Shown piece after piece: positions 46,649-56,871 of a DNA stretch of 59,274 bases. The DNA is from Bacteroidota bacterium (lineage in GTDB: Bacteria > Bacteroidota > Rhodothermia > Rhodothermales > Bin80). A program made the position numbers and the translations under genes. Position 1 is the stretch's first letter, and each line of letters starts with the position of its first letter. The notes beneath the pieces were generated by a model. The model was not told the DNA's origin, ran no database searches, and worked only from the letters and a program-made list of their open reading frames with translations. The stretch is taken from the NCBI GenBank assembly GCA_026709065.1, contig JAPOTS010000035.1:80033-139306 (forward strand). The letters run 5' to 3'.

Positions 46649-48010
46649 TTAATAAGCCATGTTAACGCCAGGAGTAGGAATTTCATAACGTCCTTCTGCA
46701 TTTGGTAACACGGGGGGATCGGCATCCCATGCAAATTGTTCAGGCATCAGATCAAGTTCGCTCGCCATAGCTTCTTCCCAAGTAACCACATTGCCAGAAT
46801 ACGTTGCCATTCTCCCTAGGATAGCACTCATAGTAGCAATTGCTCCATTCTCTGCATCAGCGTACTTGTATTGTCCAGCATTGATTGCGGCAAAAAGTTC
46901 ATCATGCTCCTGCTGATATGGGTTGGGATCTTCAGAACTGTCATGTTTTAACAATGGCTCTCCCGCAGAGTTATAAATTTCACCAGGATACGGAGCATAT
47001 CCTGATGTTCCATGAAACGCCTCAGACACTCGGTTCATGCAGTTTGGTATATGACGGCATTGACTCATGACTCGACTACCATCTGCATATTCAAATTCAA
47101 CGAAATGATGATCATAAATCTCACCATGATCCAATCCGGTTCGAACTTGTCGCCCTCCCTGACCTTGAGCCCTAATTGGGTGCGCTTGCTTAACCCAATT
47201 TCCTACATCAATATTGTGGATGTGTTGCTCCACAATATGATCTCCACATAGCCAATTGAAGTAGTACCAGTTACGCATTTGATACTCCATCTCGGTCAGC
47301 GGTCGTCCAGCTTTTTCTTCATACTCGGACCGGGATCGAACCCAAACTCCCCCACTGTTCCAGTAGACACGTCCCATAATTATATCCCCAATTGCGCCAG
47401 AATGGATCATTTCAATCCATCTAAGATATTGAGTCTGATATCGACGTTGGAGACCAACAACAACATTCAACTGCTTCTCTTTGGCCTTTTCTGCGGCTGC
47501 AAGTACACGACGAATTCCAGGTGCATCGGTAGCAACTGGTTTCTCCATAAAGATTTGTTTTCCTGCATCTACCGCAGCTTCAAAATGAATTGGACGAAAT
47601 GCCGGGGGAGTTGTCAATATAATCACATCTGACATTGCAATGACTTGCTTATATCCGTCAAATCCATCAAACAGATGTTCAGCAGGCAGATCAATTCTAC
47701 TGATGACATCGATCATCGCATCATCCATTTCTTCTGGATTTAACATATTATGAATACTCTCGTCAATGCGATCGCTAAATGCATCAGCCATAGCAACCAA
47801 TTTTGTGTTTGGTGCAGCTGAAAGGGCCTGCAGAGCCGCTCCCGTCCCACGTCCGCCACAACCAATTAGACCTACCTTGATTGTGTCATCAACGCCATAG
47901 AAAGCATTTGCACTCCCTGGAAATTGATTTGCAAGAGTTGTGCCTACAACAGCTGCAACACCGCTCTTTACAAAATCTCTGCGATTAAATGAGTTTTTTG
48001 ATAGATTCAT
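46649..48010 (-). CDS. Gfo/Idh/MocA family oxidoreductase, Tat-exported
   Basis: 453 residues. The N-terminus has a twin-arginine signal (FNRRDFVKSGVAAVVG, cleavage near GSANA), so it acts in the periplasm and must be exported folded with its cofactor. VGLIGCGGRGTGAALQAL is the NAD(P)-binding Rossmann loop, and FMEKPVATDAPGIRRVL is the EKP motif with the catalytic Lys. NWLCGDHIVEQHIHNIDVGN is the conserved C-terminal His-rich block of Tat-linked subfamily members. It ends a leftward operon of sugar genes. Likely substrates are oxidised or 3-keto sugars; not proven. Confidence 0.9.
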   Translation of the reverse strand: MNLSKNSFNRRDFVKSGVAAVVGTTLANQFPGSANAFYGVDDTIKVGLIGCGGRGTGAALQALSAAPNTKLVAMADAFSDRIDESIHNMLNPEEMDDAMIDVISRIDLPAEHLFDGFDGYKQVIAMSDVIILTTPPAFRPIHFEAAVDAGKQIFMEKPVATDAPGIRRVLAAAEKAKEKQLNVVVGLQRRYQTQYLRWIEMIHSGAIGDIIMGRVYWNSGGVWVRSRSEYEEKAGRPLTEMEYQMRNWYYFNWLCGDHIVEQHIHNIDVGNWVKQAHPIRAQGQGGRQVRTGLDHGEIYDHHFVEFEYADGSRVMSQCRHIPNCMNRVSEAFHGTSGYAPYPGEIYNSAGEPLLKHDSSEDPNPYQQEHDELFAAINAGQYKYADAENGAIATMSAILGRMATYSGNVVTWEEAMASELDLMPEQFAWDADPPVLPNAEGRYEIPTPGVNMAY

Positions 48011-48052
48011 GGAATTAAGGATTAGTTACTGAAATTAATGAAAAATAGAATA

Positions 48053-49042
48053 TCACTGACCTAAAGCGGTTGACCAAAATTCTCGCTGTTGTTCAGCTGA
48101 GGGTTGGATCATTGGTCTAACGATTCTAAATCCGACAAATGGAGAGTCTGTATTCCACCACATTGACCGAGGAATTTGGGGATCTCTACGCTTCCAATCA
48201 AGATCAGATCGAAGTCGTGAACCGCATCGTAATGATTCGGGAGAATCATCATAAGTCCCTCCCCTAACAGTTCTTGGGTGTAGTCTAGTTGGTAGATTCC
48301 ATGGATCCTCGGACGAGGTTGAATCCAGTTTTTCATAAAAGTCAGGGCTATACTCATCTAACATCCATTCGGCTACATTACCATGCATGTCAAAAATCCC
48401 CCAAGGATTGGGTGCTTTCTGGCCAACTGCGTGATAGGTTTCATCACTATTACCATAATACCACGCATATACATCTAACGAATCAGGGGTTTCGCCAAAA
48501 CTATATGCCGTCATCTGTCCTGCACGACACGCATATTCCCATTCAGCTTCTGTTGGCAGTCTAAAAAATATACCTGTTTTGCTGGAAAGCCAATAGGTGT
48601 ATTGGAGTGCGCTCCATTGCGTCATCCCAACAGCTGGATGCCCCATAGTGCCCATTCCATGAGCAGGATCCTCATATGGGGGGCTTGGGCGTGCAATCAG
48701 GTCTGGATCAAATTGAGTGCCAGATGCACTCTCTGGATTATCACGTTCAGAGCTAGAAAATAGAAGAAATTCATCGTAGGTTACTTCATGGATTCCAATG
48801 TAAAAGGGAGATAGATTGACCTCTTGTTGGGGCCCCTCATCTCCCTTATGCCCCGCTTCATTTTCTGGGGTGCCAAGGATAAATGTCCCACCAGGGAGCG
48901 CAACCATAGTAAAATAGACTTCCGTACCAGGAATGGTATCACCAATGGTCTCAAAGTAATTTTGCCCTTCTACCTCTGAGATAATAACAAAAGAAAATAC
49001 AAGGAGAATCAGCGCAAGCTTAGTTTGCGAATGCTGCATCAA
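48053..49042 (-). CDS. SUMF1/FGE-sulfatase-domain protein, secreted
   Basis: 329 residues. The signal peptide ends [10 protein letters not shown]. The FGE-like domain starts [20 protein letters not shown] and includes [48 protein letters not shown] and [20 protein letters not shown]. These proteins use the formylglycine-generating-enzyme fold, but most bacterial members are not true FGEs. Only one Cys is visible in the C-terminal region (LRCGSR), so the two-cysteine copper site of real FGEs is not supported. No sulfatase gene is present nearby. The start overlaps the upstream TIM-barrel gene by 23 bp. Confidence 0.85.
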   Translation of the reverse strand: MMQHSQTKLALILLVFSFVIISEVEGQNYFETIGDTIPGTEVYFTMVALPGGTFILGTPENEAGHKGDEGPQQEVNLSPFYIGIHEVTYDEFLLFSSSERDNPESASGTQFDPDLIARPSPPYEDPAHGMGTMGHPAVGMTQWSALQYTYWLSSKTGIFFRLPTEAEWEYACRAGQMTAYSFGETPDSLDVYAWYYGNSDETYHAVGQKAPNPWGIFDMHGNVAEWMLDEYSPDFYEKLDSTSSEDPWNLPTRLHPRTVRGGTYDDSPESLRCGSRLRSDLDWKRRDPQIPRSMWWNTDSPFVGFRIVRPMIQPSAEQQREFWSTALGQ

Positions 49043-50018
49043 AGGCTGCCATTGAAGGCTTAAAATCTATATTTTTGATGAATGAACACGCTTCGGAGGC
49101 ACCCTCTTCGCGATCCATTCCAATATCCTCCCATTCAATTGAAAGTGGTCCAGAATAATTGGCGCGATTTAACGCTCGAATAATTTCTTCAAACTCAATA
49201 TTCCCCCGCCCAATAGATCGAAATTCCCAAAACCTTCCAGGTGTACCAAATTCTGTATGTCCTCCAAAGACACCCACGGTTGTCAATTTATCTGACCACC
49301 AAACATCCTTCATGTGAGCATGATAAATTCTGTCAGAAAAACGATCAATGAAATCAATATAATCAACGCCTTGATATCCGAGGTGACTTGGGTCATAATT
49401 AAATCCGAAGGACTCTCGGTTACCGATTGCGGTTAATGCTCGCTCGGAACTGGCAATATCAAATGCAATTTCAGTTGGATGCACTTCCAATGCAAAGCGA
49501 ACACCGACTTCATCAAATACATCAAGGATTGGATTCCAGCGATCTGCAAAATCTTGGTAGCCTGCTTCAATCATCTGAGGATCATTGGGAGGAAATGAAT
49601 ACAAAAGGGGCCAAATACGACTGCCTGTGAAGCCATTAACAATTTTTACACCGAGCTTCGCTGCGGCTCTTGAGGTGTCACACATTTCTTGGGCAGCTCT
49701 TATTTGAACATCTTCAGGATTTCCATCACCCCAAACATGAGATGGTAAGATAGACTTATGGCGTTGATCAACGCGATCACAGATCGCCTGACCAACCAAA
49801 TGGTTACTAATTGAAAATACCTTTAAACCATAGCGATTCAGAAGATCATGTCGACCTTGACAGTAATTAGGATCATTTAGAGCTTGCTGAACATCAAAAT
49901 GATCTCCCCAACATGCTAATTCTAATCCATCATAACCCCACGAACTTGCTTTCTTCGCTAGATCCTCAAGAGTTAAGTCGGCCCACTGTCCTGTAAAGAG
50001 AGTAACTGGTCTTGCCAT
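49020..50018 (-). CDS. Sugar phosphate isomerase/epimerase, xylose isomerase-like TIM barrel
   Basis: 332 residues without a signal peptide. [20 protein letters not shown] begins the AP-endonuclease-2 barrel. [15 protein letters not shown] (metal Glu), [20 protein letters not shown] (Asp/His), [11 protein letters not shown] and [15 protein letters not shown] carry the metal-binding residues. Related proteins isomerise or epimerise sugars, and some act as lyases on 3-keto-glycosides. Second-last position in the operon, overlapping the SUMF1-like gene. Confidence 0.88.
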   Translation of the reverse strand: MARPVTLFTGQWADLTLEDLAKKASSWGYDGLELACWGDHFDVQQALNDPNYCQGRHDLLNRYGLKVFSISNHLVGQAICDRVDQRHKSILPSHVWGDGNPEDVQIRAAQEMCDTSRAAAKLGVKIVNGFTGSRIWPLLYSFPPNDPQMIEAGYQDFADRWNPILDVFDEVGVRFALEVHPTEIAFDIASSERALTAIGNRESFGFNYDPSHLGYQGVDYIDFIDRFSDRIYHAHMKDVWWSDKLTTVGVFGGHTEFGTPGRFWEFRSIGRGNIEFEEIIRALNRANYSGPLSIEWEDIGMDREEGASEACSFIKNIDFKPSMAAFDAAFAN

Positions 50019-50073
50019 GATATATATGTTTATTTATGACTGAAAGGTTGAGAAATTTCCATAGTCTATGGGA

Positions 50074-51237
50074 TCATGTTGGTGGAGTATATTTTGCATT
50101 GATCCAACCTCTTCTTTGGCCGCTCATTAACGCTGTAAGGATAAAGTGAACGCCACGAGCCCCATCCTGAACGGTGGGAAAATCTAGATCATGCGGATCT
50201 GGGGTTTCGCCAGATAGATGAGCAGCAATCGTTTTTCCGGCATTGAGGTATATATTTGCAAAAGCTTCAAGAAATGCTTCTGGATGTCCACTCGGAAGAC
50301 GGGTATTATGCTTTGCTGAATTGTCTAAATAATCGTTCCCTCGCTTCAACACCTGCTCGGGCCCATCAAGCGCTCGGTAGTACAGCCAATTGGGATGTTC
50401 CTGAAACCATTGTAGTGATCCAGTTTCACCATGTACACGGATATTGAGGTTATTCTCCTCTCCAATAGAGATCTGTGATGCATGCAATACCCCCTTTGCT
50501 CCACCTTGATAGTGAACTAACATGTTAACATCGTCATCAATAATTCGCCCATCCACAAATGATGTCACATCTGCACAAATTTCTTCAAGCTCTAATCCTG
50601 TTACATATCGAGCAAGATTTTCTGCATGAGAACCAATATCACCCAATGCTCCAGCACCTGCACGCTTTGGATCAGTCCTCCATCCTGCCTGTTTATGCCC
50701 AGACAATTCAAGCGGTGTCGCTAACCACCCTTGTGGGTATTCAACCACGATTTTCCTGACGACACCTAGTTTGCCACTGAGAACCATTGCACGAGCTTGC
50801 TTGACCATGGGATACCCTGTATAATTATGTGTGAGGGCAAAAACGCGATCATGTTTCTGAACTAATTGACAGAGTTCTTCTGCATCTTCTAATGTGTTGG
50901 TCATAGGCTTATCACATACGACATGGAACCCTGCCTCAAGGAACGTCTTCGCAACTGGAAAATGCATATGGTTGGGAGTCACAATGCTAACAAAATCAAT
51001 TTTATCATTGCGAACTGCTTCAGCTTCAGCCATCTCGGCATATGATGGATATGAACGACTGGGAGAGAGTCCTAAGAGTTCACCTTGAATTTTTGATTTT
51101 TCTGGGTCAGAGGAAAAGGCTCCCGCAACGAGTTCCATCGTTCCATCTAAGGACGCAGCCATTCGATGTACATTGCCGATGAATGCATCAGGGCCTCCCC
51201 CAACCATTCCATAACGTAACTTTCTTTTGAGACTCAT
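50074..51237 (-). CDS. Gfo/Idh/MocA family oxidoreductase (cytoplasmic)
   Basis: 387 residues. RYGMVGGGPDAFIGNVHRMA is the NAD(P) loop and VVCDKPMTNTLEDAEELC the catalytic-Lys motif. DIGSHAENLARYVTGLE is the domain boundary block of the family. There is no Tat or Sec signal, so it complements the exported paralogue at 46649-48010. Its start directly abuts the stop of the TIM-barrel gene upstream (TAA then ATG, no gap), which suggests tight coupling. Confidence 0.9.
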   Translation of the reverse strand: MSLKRKLRYGMVGGGPDAFIGNVHRMAASLDGTMELVAGAFSSDPEKSKIQGELLGLSPSRSYPSYAEMAEAEAVRNDKIDFVSIVTPNHMHFPVAKTFLEAGFHVVCDKPMTNTLEDAEELCQLVQKHDRVFALTHNYTGYPMVKQARAMVLSGKLGVVRKIVVEYPQGWLATPLELSGHKQAGWRTDPKRAGAGALGDIGSHAENLARYVTGLELEEICADVTSFVDGRIIDDDVNMLVHYQGGAKGVLHASQISIGEENNLNIRVHGETGSLQWFQEHPNWLYYRALDGPEQVLKRGNDYLDNSAKHNTRLPSGHPEAFLEAFANIYLNAGKTIAAHLSGETPDPHDLDFPTVQDGARGVHFILTALMSGQRRGWINAKYTPPT

Positions 51238-52086
51238 TTAGAATTCAAGAGTTCTTAAATAATTAATACTTGTACGAATACTGGCTAAAGCATCGGTTGG
51301 ATTATCGTGCTCTACAAAATAATGGTTCAGTCCAGCGGTAAGGCTTTCAGAAAAGATTGAAGCAAAGTCAATACTCCCCTCCCCAACGGGTGTGATTTCA
51401 CGTTCTTCTCCCATATCCTTCACATGACACAAGGGGAATCGTTCGGGATAGCGTTCAAAATATTCAATTGGGTTTTGATTTGCGAAGTAGATCCAGTATA
51501 AATCTATTTCCATTTGGACAAGATCAGGATCTGTCTCTTCAAGAATATAATCATAGGGTTTGACCTCACCTTCATCGGCTTCAAATTCAAACTCATGATT
51601 GTGATAGGCAAACTGGATTCCTACTTCTTTGCAAGCAGCACCAACTTCATTGAATAATATCACATGACTTTTATAGTGTTCCATGGTACGCTGTTGTGGA
51701 CTCAGCCATGGGCAAACAAGAAATGAATGTCCAATTATTTTTGCAGCATCAATGATAGCTTCTAAGTTATTTTTGAGAGCATCAATTGAGGCATGAGTCG
51801 AGGGCGCTACAAGTCCAACTTCATCAAATAGAGCCCGTATATCCTCTGGATTGCGCTCAGGATCCCAGACGACTTCTACTTCATCATATCCAGCATCAGC
51901 TACTGCACCAATAGTGCCTTCATAATCTTCGGACAATAGGTTTCTGACGGTATATAATTGTACTCCAATTCGATCAAGTGTATGAATTTTCTGATGTTTT
52001 ACCGATTGCGGTGAGGCATGACTGTTCAATGCACCTACCGCTACGGGCAATGCCACGGTTGATTGTAAAAAAGTACGTCTATTCAT
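51238..52086 (-). CDS. Sugar phosphate isomerase/epimerase-like TIM barrel, Tat signal
   Basis: 282 residues. Twin-arginine head MNRRTFLQSTVALPVAVGAL suggests periplasmic location. DRIGVQLYTVRNLLSEDYEG begins the barrel, followed by YDEVEVVWDPERN, FAYHNHEFEFEADEG, MEIDLYWIYFANQNPIEYF and CHVKDMGEEREITPVGEG, which hold the metal ligands. This subtype, often next to Gfo/Idh/MocA oxidoreductases and DUF1080 proteins, is proposed to act as a 3-keto-glycoside lyase/isomerase. The exact reaction is not determinable. Confidence 0.88.
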   Translation of the reverse strand: MNRRTFLQSTVALPVAVGALNSHASPQSVKHQKIHTLDRIGVQLYTVRNLLSEDYEGTIGAVADAGYDEVEVVWDPERNPEDIRALFDEVGLVAPSTHASIDALKNNLEAIIDAAKIIGHSFLVCPWLSPQQRTMEHYKSHVILFNEVGAACKEVGIQFAYHNHEFEFEADEGEVKPYDYILEETDPDLVQMEIDLYWIYFANQNPIEYFERYPERFPLCHVKDMGEEREITPVGEGSIDFASIFSESLTAGLNHYFVEHDNPTDALASIRTSINYLRTLEF

Positions 52087-52110
52087 GATGGTACAATTGA
52101 GAAACCTTAG

Positions 52111-52683
52111 TTAAGCCCATGCACGTCCAACTTCAGAATAAGGAATATCTGCTTTGTATACGCCCATTGGGTTGAGATGTAATTCTTGTGTTGCACCTAC
52201 TTCAGAGGTATAATACCCTGTCACGGTGATCCATTTTATCGTCAAAAAGAATGGAGTTGGGCCTATTTCTCCCGCCTGTTTCCATTGCTCGGCTTGCTCC
52301 TCCATTTGGCTAAGAATATCTATCTGTTGGTTAGATTCTATGTGAATAAACGACTTTCCCCCGAATTCTTTGGCACGTTCTTCAATACCTTCTAACCCTT
52401 TGAGAAATTCATCTACCTCATCTTGATCATACCAGTCGGTAAGCATGTTATCAATGAATTCTTGCACTTTTGCTGTGCGAGCACCGGGGGTATCCGTTTC
52501 GGGGATAATCAACTCACTAAGTGTTGCAACAAGCTCATAACGCCCCTTAGTTAAGGTACGTGGTTGAAATACCATGCCTTCCTCTCCCGCGCTACATCCA
52601 CCAAGAACCCCAGCCACCGTCGATACAGAGAGGGTTCCACCCATCAGGGTTGCAATGCGCTGAAGTGCAACTCTCCGGTCCAT
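52111..52683 (-). CDS. Gluconate 2-dehydrogenase subunit 3-like lipoprotein
   Basis: 190 residues. An RR-containing signal (MDRRVALQRIATLMGG) runs to lipobox VLGGC, Cys30. LVATLSELIIPETDTPGART is the family's defining N-terminal helix, and FFLTIKWITVTGYYTSEVGA its C-terminal block. In known systems this subunit escorts the FAD GMC oxidoreductase that oxidises sugars, often at C3, and assists its Tat export. No GMC partner is encoded in the window. It is first gene of the leftward five-gene-plus sugar operon. Confidence 0.87.
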   Translation of the reverse strand: MDRRVALQRIATLMGGTLSVSTVAGVLGGCSAGEEGMVFQPRTLTKGRYELVATLSELIIPETDTPGARTAKVQEFIDNMLTDWYDQDEVDEFLKGLEGIEERAKEFGGKSFIHIESNQQIDILSQMEEQAEQWKQAGEIGPTPFFLTIKWITVTGYYTSEVGATQELHLNPMGVYKADIPYSEVGRAWA

Positions 52684-53155
52684 ATCTGTTTTATTGTTAC
52701 TTGAGAATATTCTCTAATAATAAAGATAATTAGATCATAGGAAAAATACAAACATTTTGAGTCACTATCAAATCTCTTCTTCCTCGCAGTTAATTCTACA
52801 ATTTGTGTTGGACTATCATGCCAATGATGTTTACTGAAAGGTCATTTGACACAGTCCAATCATTCATTCCATTGAAATTATAGTGCTGTATCGTTACGGC
52901 TTCTTTCTGAGTGGTCTTAGAAAATGTGTATTTAGCCTGAGATTCGCTTCATAATTGATTTCCATTTTCAAGAGCAAGTAGTTCAGCATTATCGGATTTA
53001 GATTCTACCACTATTTAATGTAAACTCAATCACTATCATCCTCATCGGGTGCGAATTTGAATGTTTGAAGAGTTTTCTTTATCAGATCGCTTTTTGCAAG
53101 GAATTCTATGATCCAAAATCCCATTGTTAGGATTTCTAATTTTTCAAATGCTAAT
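52684..53155. other. Intergenic upstream of the sugar operon
   Basis: About 470 bp, AT-rich. It should carry the promoter of the leftward sugar operon. It contains the perfect palindrome at 52703-52714. No gene is recognised. Confidence 0.45.
52703..52714. promoter_or_regulatory. 12-bp perfect palindrome, possible operator
   Basis: GAGAATATTCTC lies 20 bp upstream of the ATG of the gluconate 2-dehydrogenase subunit 3-like gene, a position suited to a repressor of the sugar operon. A single 12-bp palindrome is weak evidence. Confidence 0.25.
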
Positions 53156-54943
53156 TTAGTCACTCTGGTAAGCATTATAAATGGTTTCGGCTTCTTCTAT
53201 CAGCTGCTCAACTGCACCTAACCCCTGATCCCAGAAATCTGGATCCTGTAAATTAAGCCCCAAGCGTTCAACTAAACTATGGGGCCAATCGGATCCTCCT
53301 GCCTGCATCAACTCAATATAAAGATCTGGAAATTCCTCTGGAAATTCAAGATAACGGGCATAAAGTGCTAAAACAAGTAATTCGCCAAATGCATAAGCAT
53401 ATACATATCCAGGTGTATGTAAAAAATGAGGAATATAACTCCACCAATGGCGGTATTGCTCTGTAAGTTTTACACTGTCAGAAAACATTTCTGATTGGGT
53501 AGCCATCCACACATCACCAAACGTTTCTGCCGACAATTCTCCCTCTTCGCGCCTCGCAGTATGGACTGCATTCTCAAAACGGTTCATAGAAACTTGACGA
53601 AAAACTGTGGCCATAGTGTCGTCAATTTTCCCAATCAATAACGCTAATCGGTTATTCGGAACTGATTCATGTGCAAGGATCCGTTGAAATGTAAGCATCT
53701 CACCAAAAACAGATGCCGTTTCGGCAGTGGTCAAGGGAGTGGAAGCTTGGAGGTAACCTTGCCCCCTTGAAAGGAATTGATGGACACCATGTCCTAACTC
53801 ATGTGCTAAAGTTTGAACATCTCTGGCACGAGCGGTGTAATTGACTAATACATAAGGATGCACGCTTGGAACAGCCCCATGACTAAATGCTCCCCCCTGC
53901 TTTCCCTCTTGAACTGGGGCGTGAATCCATTGCTCAGTAAAGAAACGTTCCGCAACTTCGGCAAGAACTGGATGAAAATCACCATAGCTCTCTATCGTAA
54001 TAGAACATGCATCGTCCCATGAATAATAGGAATCGCTTTCATCTATGGGAGCGTAGCGATCGTAATCATGTAGTGGAGTAAGCCCTAAAATCTTGCCTTT
54101 GAGTTGATAGAATCGAACAGATAAATCATAGCGATTCGTGACGGCATGGATCAGTGCATCTGCAGTTTCATCCGCGATTTCATTACCTAAATTTCGTGTT
54201 TGCAACCAATGGGTCAATCCCCTAATTCGATCATTTGAAGCCTTGTCAGCAAGAAGTGTATTAAAAATGAAGGTAAGCGAATGCTGCTTCTCAATGAGCT
54301 GTTGTGTGAAGCTTTCAGAGGCTTCCTTGCGAAGTTCTCGGTCGTGAGTATAAAGCCTTGCGAGAAGGTGTTCCTGCGTCAAGTTTTCTCCTCTGAGATT
54401 AAAACGCATTTGACTCATTGTCTCAGAGAAATAGCGCATCCAAGCGGATCTACCTGTAACGTGCATTTCTGCCATTATGGTTTCCTCGGACTCTGATAGG
54501 GTATAGTCCTTGAAAAGTCTCTCACGTTCCAAATAATGCTTGTATTTGTTTAGTGCGGGATCATTAATCATTTTCTCTGCATAAGCATCCTCAACTTTGA
54601 GCCATTCAACCTCAAAAAAGATCAATCTTGTTCTAATTTGAGTAGTGGCTTCGCGGACATACTGCAATAGTGCCCCCCTCTGAGAATCATTGGTAGCAGT
54701 AGACCAGTTCAAATATGCATAGGTCGATGCACGGCCTATTCGCTCTTGAAGATCCTCATATTGTATTATTGCTTTATTGAGTTGGGAAGCCGTTAAAGTG
54801 CCTATTTTTCCAATCCACCTCTGATTAAATGTCTGAGCCAGTGAATCAAGGTCATTTAGATCATCTTTTAAAACTGATGCGTCAGAATACAGATGGGTCA
54901 AATCCCATCGTATATTTTCTGCTCCCGTTGTTTTGTTGTTCAT
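53156..54943 (-). CDS. pepF: Oligoendopeptidase F family M3 metallopeptidase
   Basis: 595 residues. The zinc site TLAHELGHGVHQFLSRGQGY gives HELGH with the third ligand Glu in TPLTTAETASVFGEML (about residues 380-410). The N-terminal helical half (WDLTHLYSDASVLKDDLNDL, YLNWSTATNDSQRGALLQYV) and the C-terminal YAFGELLVLALYARY fit PepF/M3B. It degrades peptides of roughly 7-17 residues in the cytoplasm. Single gene, divergent from ytxJ. Confidence 0.94.
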   Translation of the reverse strand: MNNKTTGAENIRWDLTHLYSDASVLKDDLNDLDSLAQTFNQRWIGKIGTLTASQLNKAIIQYEDLQERIGRASTYAYLNWSTATNDSQRGALLQYVREATTQIRTRLIFFEVEWLKVEDAYAEKMINDPALNKYKHYLERERLFKDYTLSESEETIMAEMHVTGRSAWMRYFSETMSQMRFNLRGENLTQEHLLARLYTHDRELRKEASESFTQQLIEKQHSLTFIFNTLLADKASNDRIRGLTHWLQTRNLGNEIADETADALIHAVTNRYDLSVRFYQLKGKILGLTPLHDYDRYAPIDESDSYYSWDDACSITIESYGDFHPVLAEVAERFFTEQWIHAPVQEGKQGGAFSHGAVPSVHPYVLVNYTARARDVQTLAHELGHGVHQFLSRGQGYLQASTPLTTAETASVFGEMLTFQRILAHESVPNNRLALLIGKIDDTMATVFRQVSMNRFENAVHTARREEGELSAETFGDVWMATQSEMFSDSVKLTEQYRHWWSYIPHFLHTPGYVYAYAFGELLVLALYARYLEFPEEFPDLYIELMQAGGSDWPHSLVERLGLNLQDPDFWDQGLGAVEQLIEEAETIYNAYQSD

Positions 54944-55020
54944 CGTATCAAATTATTGGAAACCCCGTAAACATAGTTTTTCTATAATTGTTGTAACTCA
55001 TTCTCAAAAATTTACCTCAA

Positions 55021-55344
55021 ATGCCCTATCAAACAATTTCTAGTATTGACGATTTCACTGCTGTTCTTGATCAATCACAATCGGAGAAGATTGTAGTATT
55101 TAAACATAGTTCCACTTGTGATCTCTCAGCTGATGCAAAACGAGAAGTGGAATCCGTTAATATTCCTGTCTTTGAACTCACCGTTCAGACTTCTCGCCCT
55201 TTATCTAATCATATTGAGACATATTTTGGTATTCGACATGAATCACCGCAAGTGATTGTGATTCATCATGGAAAGCCCCTATTTAATGCGTCTCACCGAA
55301 ACGTTACAGCAGACGCAATTCATAAGGCTATCCAATCTCAATAG
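55021..55344 (+). CDS. ytxJ: Bacilliredoxin YtxJ-like monothiol thioredoxin-fold protein
   Basis: 107 residues. IVVFKHSSTCDLSADAKRE carries the single redox Cys33, followed by VFELTVQTSRPLSNHIETYF, the cis-Pro region RHESPQVIVIHHGKP and the tail HRNVTADAIHKAI. YtxJ is associated with bacillithiol-dependent redox control, so the organism likely makes bacillithiol, as many Bacteroidota do. Biosynthesis genes (bshA-C) are not in the window. Divergent from pepF. Confidence 0.88.
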   Translation: MPYQTISSIDDFTAVLDQSQSEKIVVFKHSSTCDLSADAKREVESVNIPVFELTVQTSRPLSNHIETYFGIRHESPQVIVIHHGKPLFNASHRNVTADAIHKAIQSQ

Positions 55345-55596
55345 GTTGGTTGTGTTACAGCAATTCAAATATGAATAGCCGAATTTGATATTGACACCAT
55401 ATTTTTCACTCAGGTTCGTCTTCGTTTCCAGTGATACATGATTCAAGGAAGCATTTGTGGAACGCTCAAGCAAATCATCTCAATTTGTTAGCCCTAAATT
55501 TACTTTCTGGAGTCGTTATGTCATCAAATGTCTCTCAAAAATTGACTCGCTAATGGGCCATCAATTTCATGAAAACTACGGTAATCCCCGTTTCTG

Positions 55597-56871
55597 CTAG
55601 GCGGAAGCCTTCCTCTTTTTGTAAATGGGAGGTTTCCCCTTTGTAATCGTTTTTTCGGCAATCCTGCATACCCCGACATCCTTCAAACTATGAATTTCAT
55701 ACATGATGTCTAACATGGACTGTTCAAGAACACTACGAAGTCCTCGAGCGCCAGTCCCTAAAGCTCTCGCTCTTTTAACAATGGCTTTTAATGCAGCATT
55801 GTCAAAAACGAGATGCACTCCGTCAAGGGCAAACAACTTTTGATATTGTCGCACAATTGCATTTTTTGGCTCGGTAAGGATTTTCATCATTTCATCATCT
55901 GACAGAGACTGTAATCCAGCACAGACTGGCAATCTTCCTATGAGTTCAGGAATTAATCCATATTGAACTAAATCTTCAGGTTCCACATGCTGAAAAATAG
56001 ATGTATCAGTATTGGCAAATCGTTGTTCAATGTTTGAGGTAAATCCGATATGATTTACATTGAGTCTACGAGCGATGATTTCTGGTAGTCCTTCAAACGC
56101 CCCTCCACAAATAAACAATATTCCGCTAGTGTTAATATTGACTAGACTCTGCTCTGGATGCTTGCGCCCACCCTTTGGAGGAACACCTGCGATCGTACCT
56201 TCAAGTACTTTTAGAAGTGCTTGTTGCACACCTTCGCCTGACACATCCCTCGTAATTGAAGCATTATGACTCTTGCGAGCAATTTTATCAACTTCATCAA
56301 TAAAGATAATTCCACGCTCTGCATCAGCAACCTCAAATTCTGCTGCGGAGAGTAAATTTGAAAGGATCGTTTCAACATCTTCGCCAACATATCCAGCTTC
56401 GGTGAGCGCGGTCGCATCACTGATTGAGAAGGGAACATCTAGAATTCGTGCAAGCGTCCGAGCGAGTAATGTCTTGCCAGTACCACTTGATCCTAATAAA
56501 AGGATGTTAGATTTTTCAATTTCTACATCTTTATAGTCTGTGACAAACTGCTCTGCGTCCACGCGCTTATAATGGTTGTAGACAGCGACGGCCAACGATT
56601 TTTTAGCGTAATCTTGCCCTATGACATACTCATCCAATTTTTTCTTGATTTGCTTGGGTAATAATTGTTTTCGAGTAGATTTTCTTTTCGCTTTTGAGGC
56701 ATGTTTAATTCCCGGTTTGTTTTTTTCTGAATCATCCAAGATAATCTGAGCATCCAATATGCAATGATCACAGATGAAAACATCTTGGCCAGCAATTAAG
56801 GAATTGACCTCATCACTGGTACGGTTGCAAAATGAGCAGTGAAGTTCTGTATCGTCTCTTTTATCACTCAT
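55597..56871 (-). CDS. clpX: ATP-dependent Clp protease ATP-binding subunit ClpX
   Basis: 424 residues. The N-terminal C4 zinc finger has Cys12, Cys15, Cys34 and Cys37. The AAA+ part has ILLLGSSGTGKTLLARTLAR (Walker A), GIIFIDEVDKIARK (Walker B) and the C-terminal sensor 2 block ARALGTGARGLRSVLEQ. The pore loop GYVGEDVETIL is present. It unfolds substrates for ClpP. clpP is not adjacent, whereas in many genomes it lies upstream; here the upstream stretch holds no such gene. Confidence 0.96.
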   Translation of the reverse strand: MSDKRDDTELHCSFCNRTSDEVNSLIAGQDVFICDHCILDAQIILDDSEKNKPGIKHASKAKRKSTRKQLLPKQIKKKLDEYVIGQDYAKKSLAVAVYNHYKRVDAEQFVTDYKDVEIEKSNILLLGSSGTGKTLLARTLARILDVPFSISDATALTEAGYVGEDVETILSNLLSAAEFEVADAERGIIFIDEVDKIARKSHNASITRDVSGEGVQQALLKVLEGTIAGVPPKGGRKHPEQSLVNINTSGILFICGGAFEGLPEIIARRLNVNHIGFTSNIEQRFANTDTSIFQHVEPEDLVQYGLIPELIGRLPVCAGLQSLSDDEMMKILTEPKNAIVRQYQKLFALDGVHLVFDNAALKAIVKRARALGTGARGLRSVLEQSMLDIMYEIHSLKDVGVCRIAEKTITKGKPPIYKKRKASA

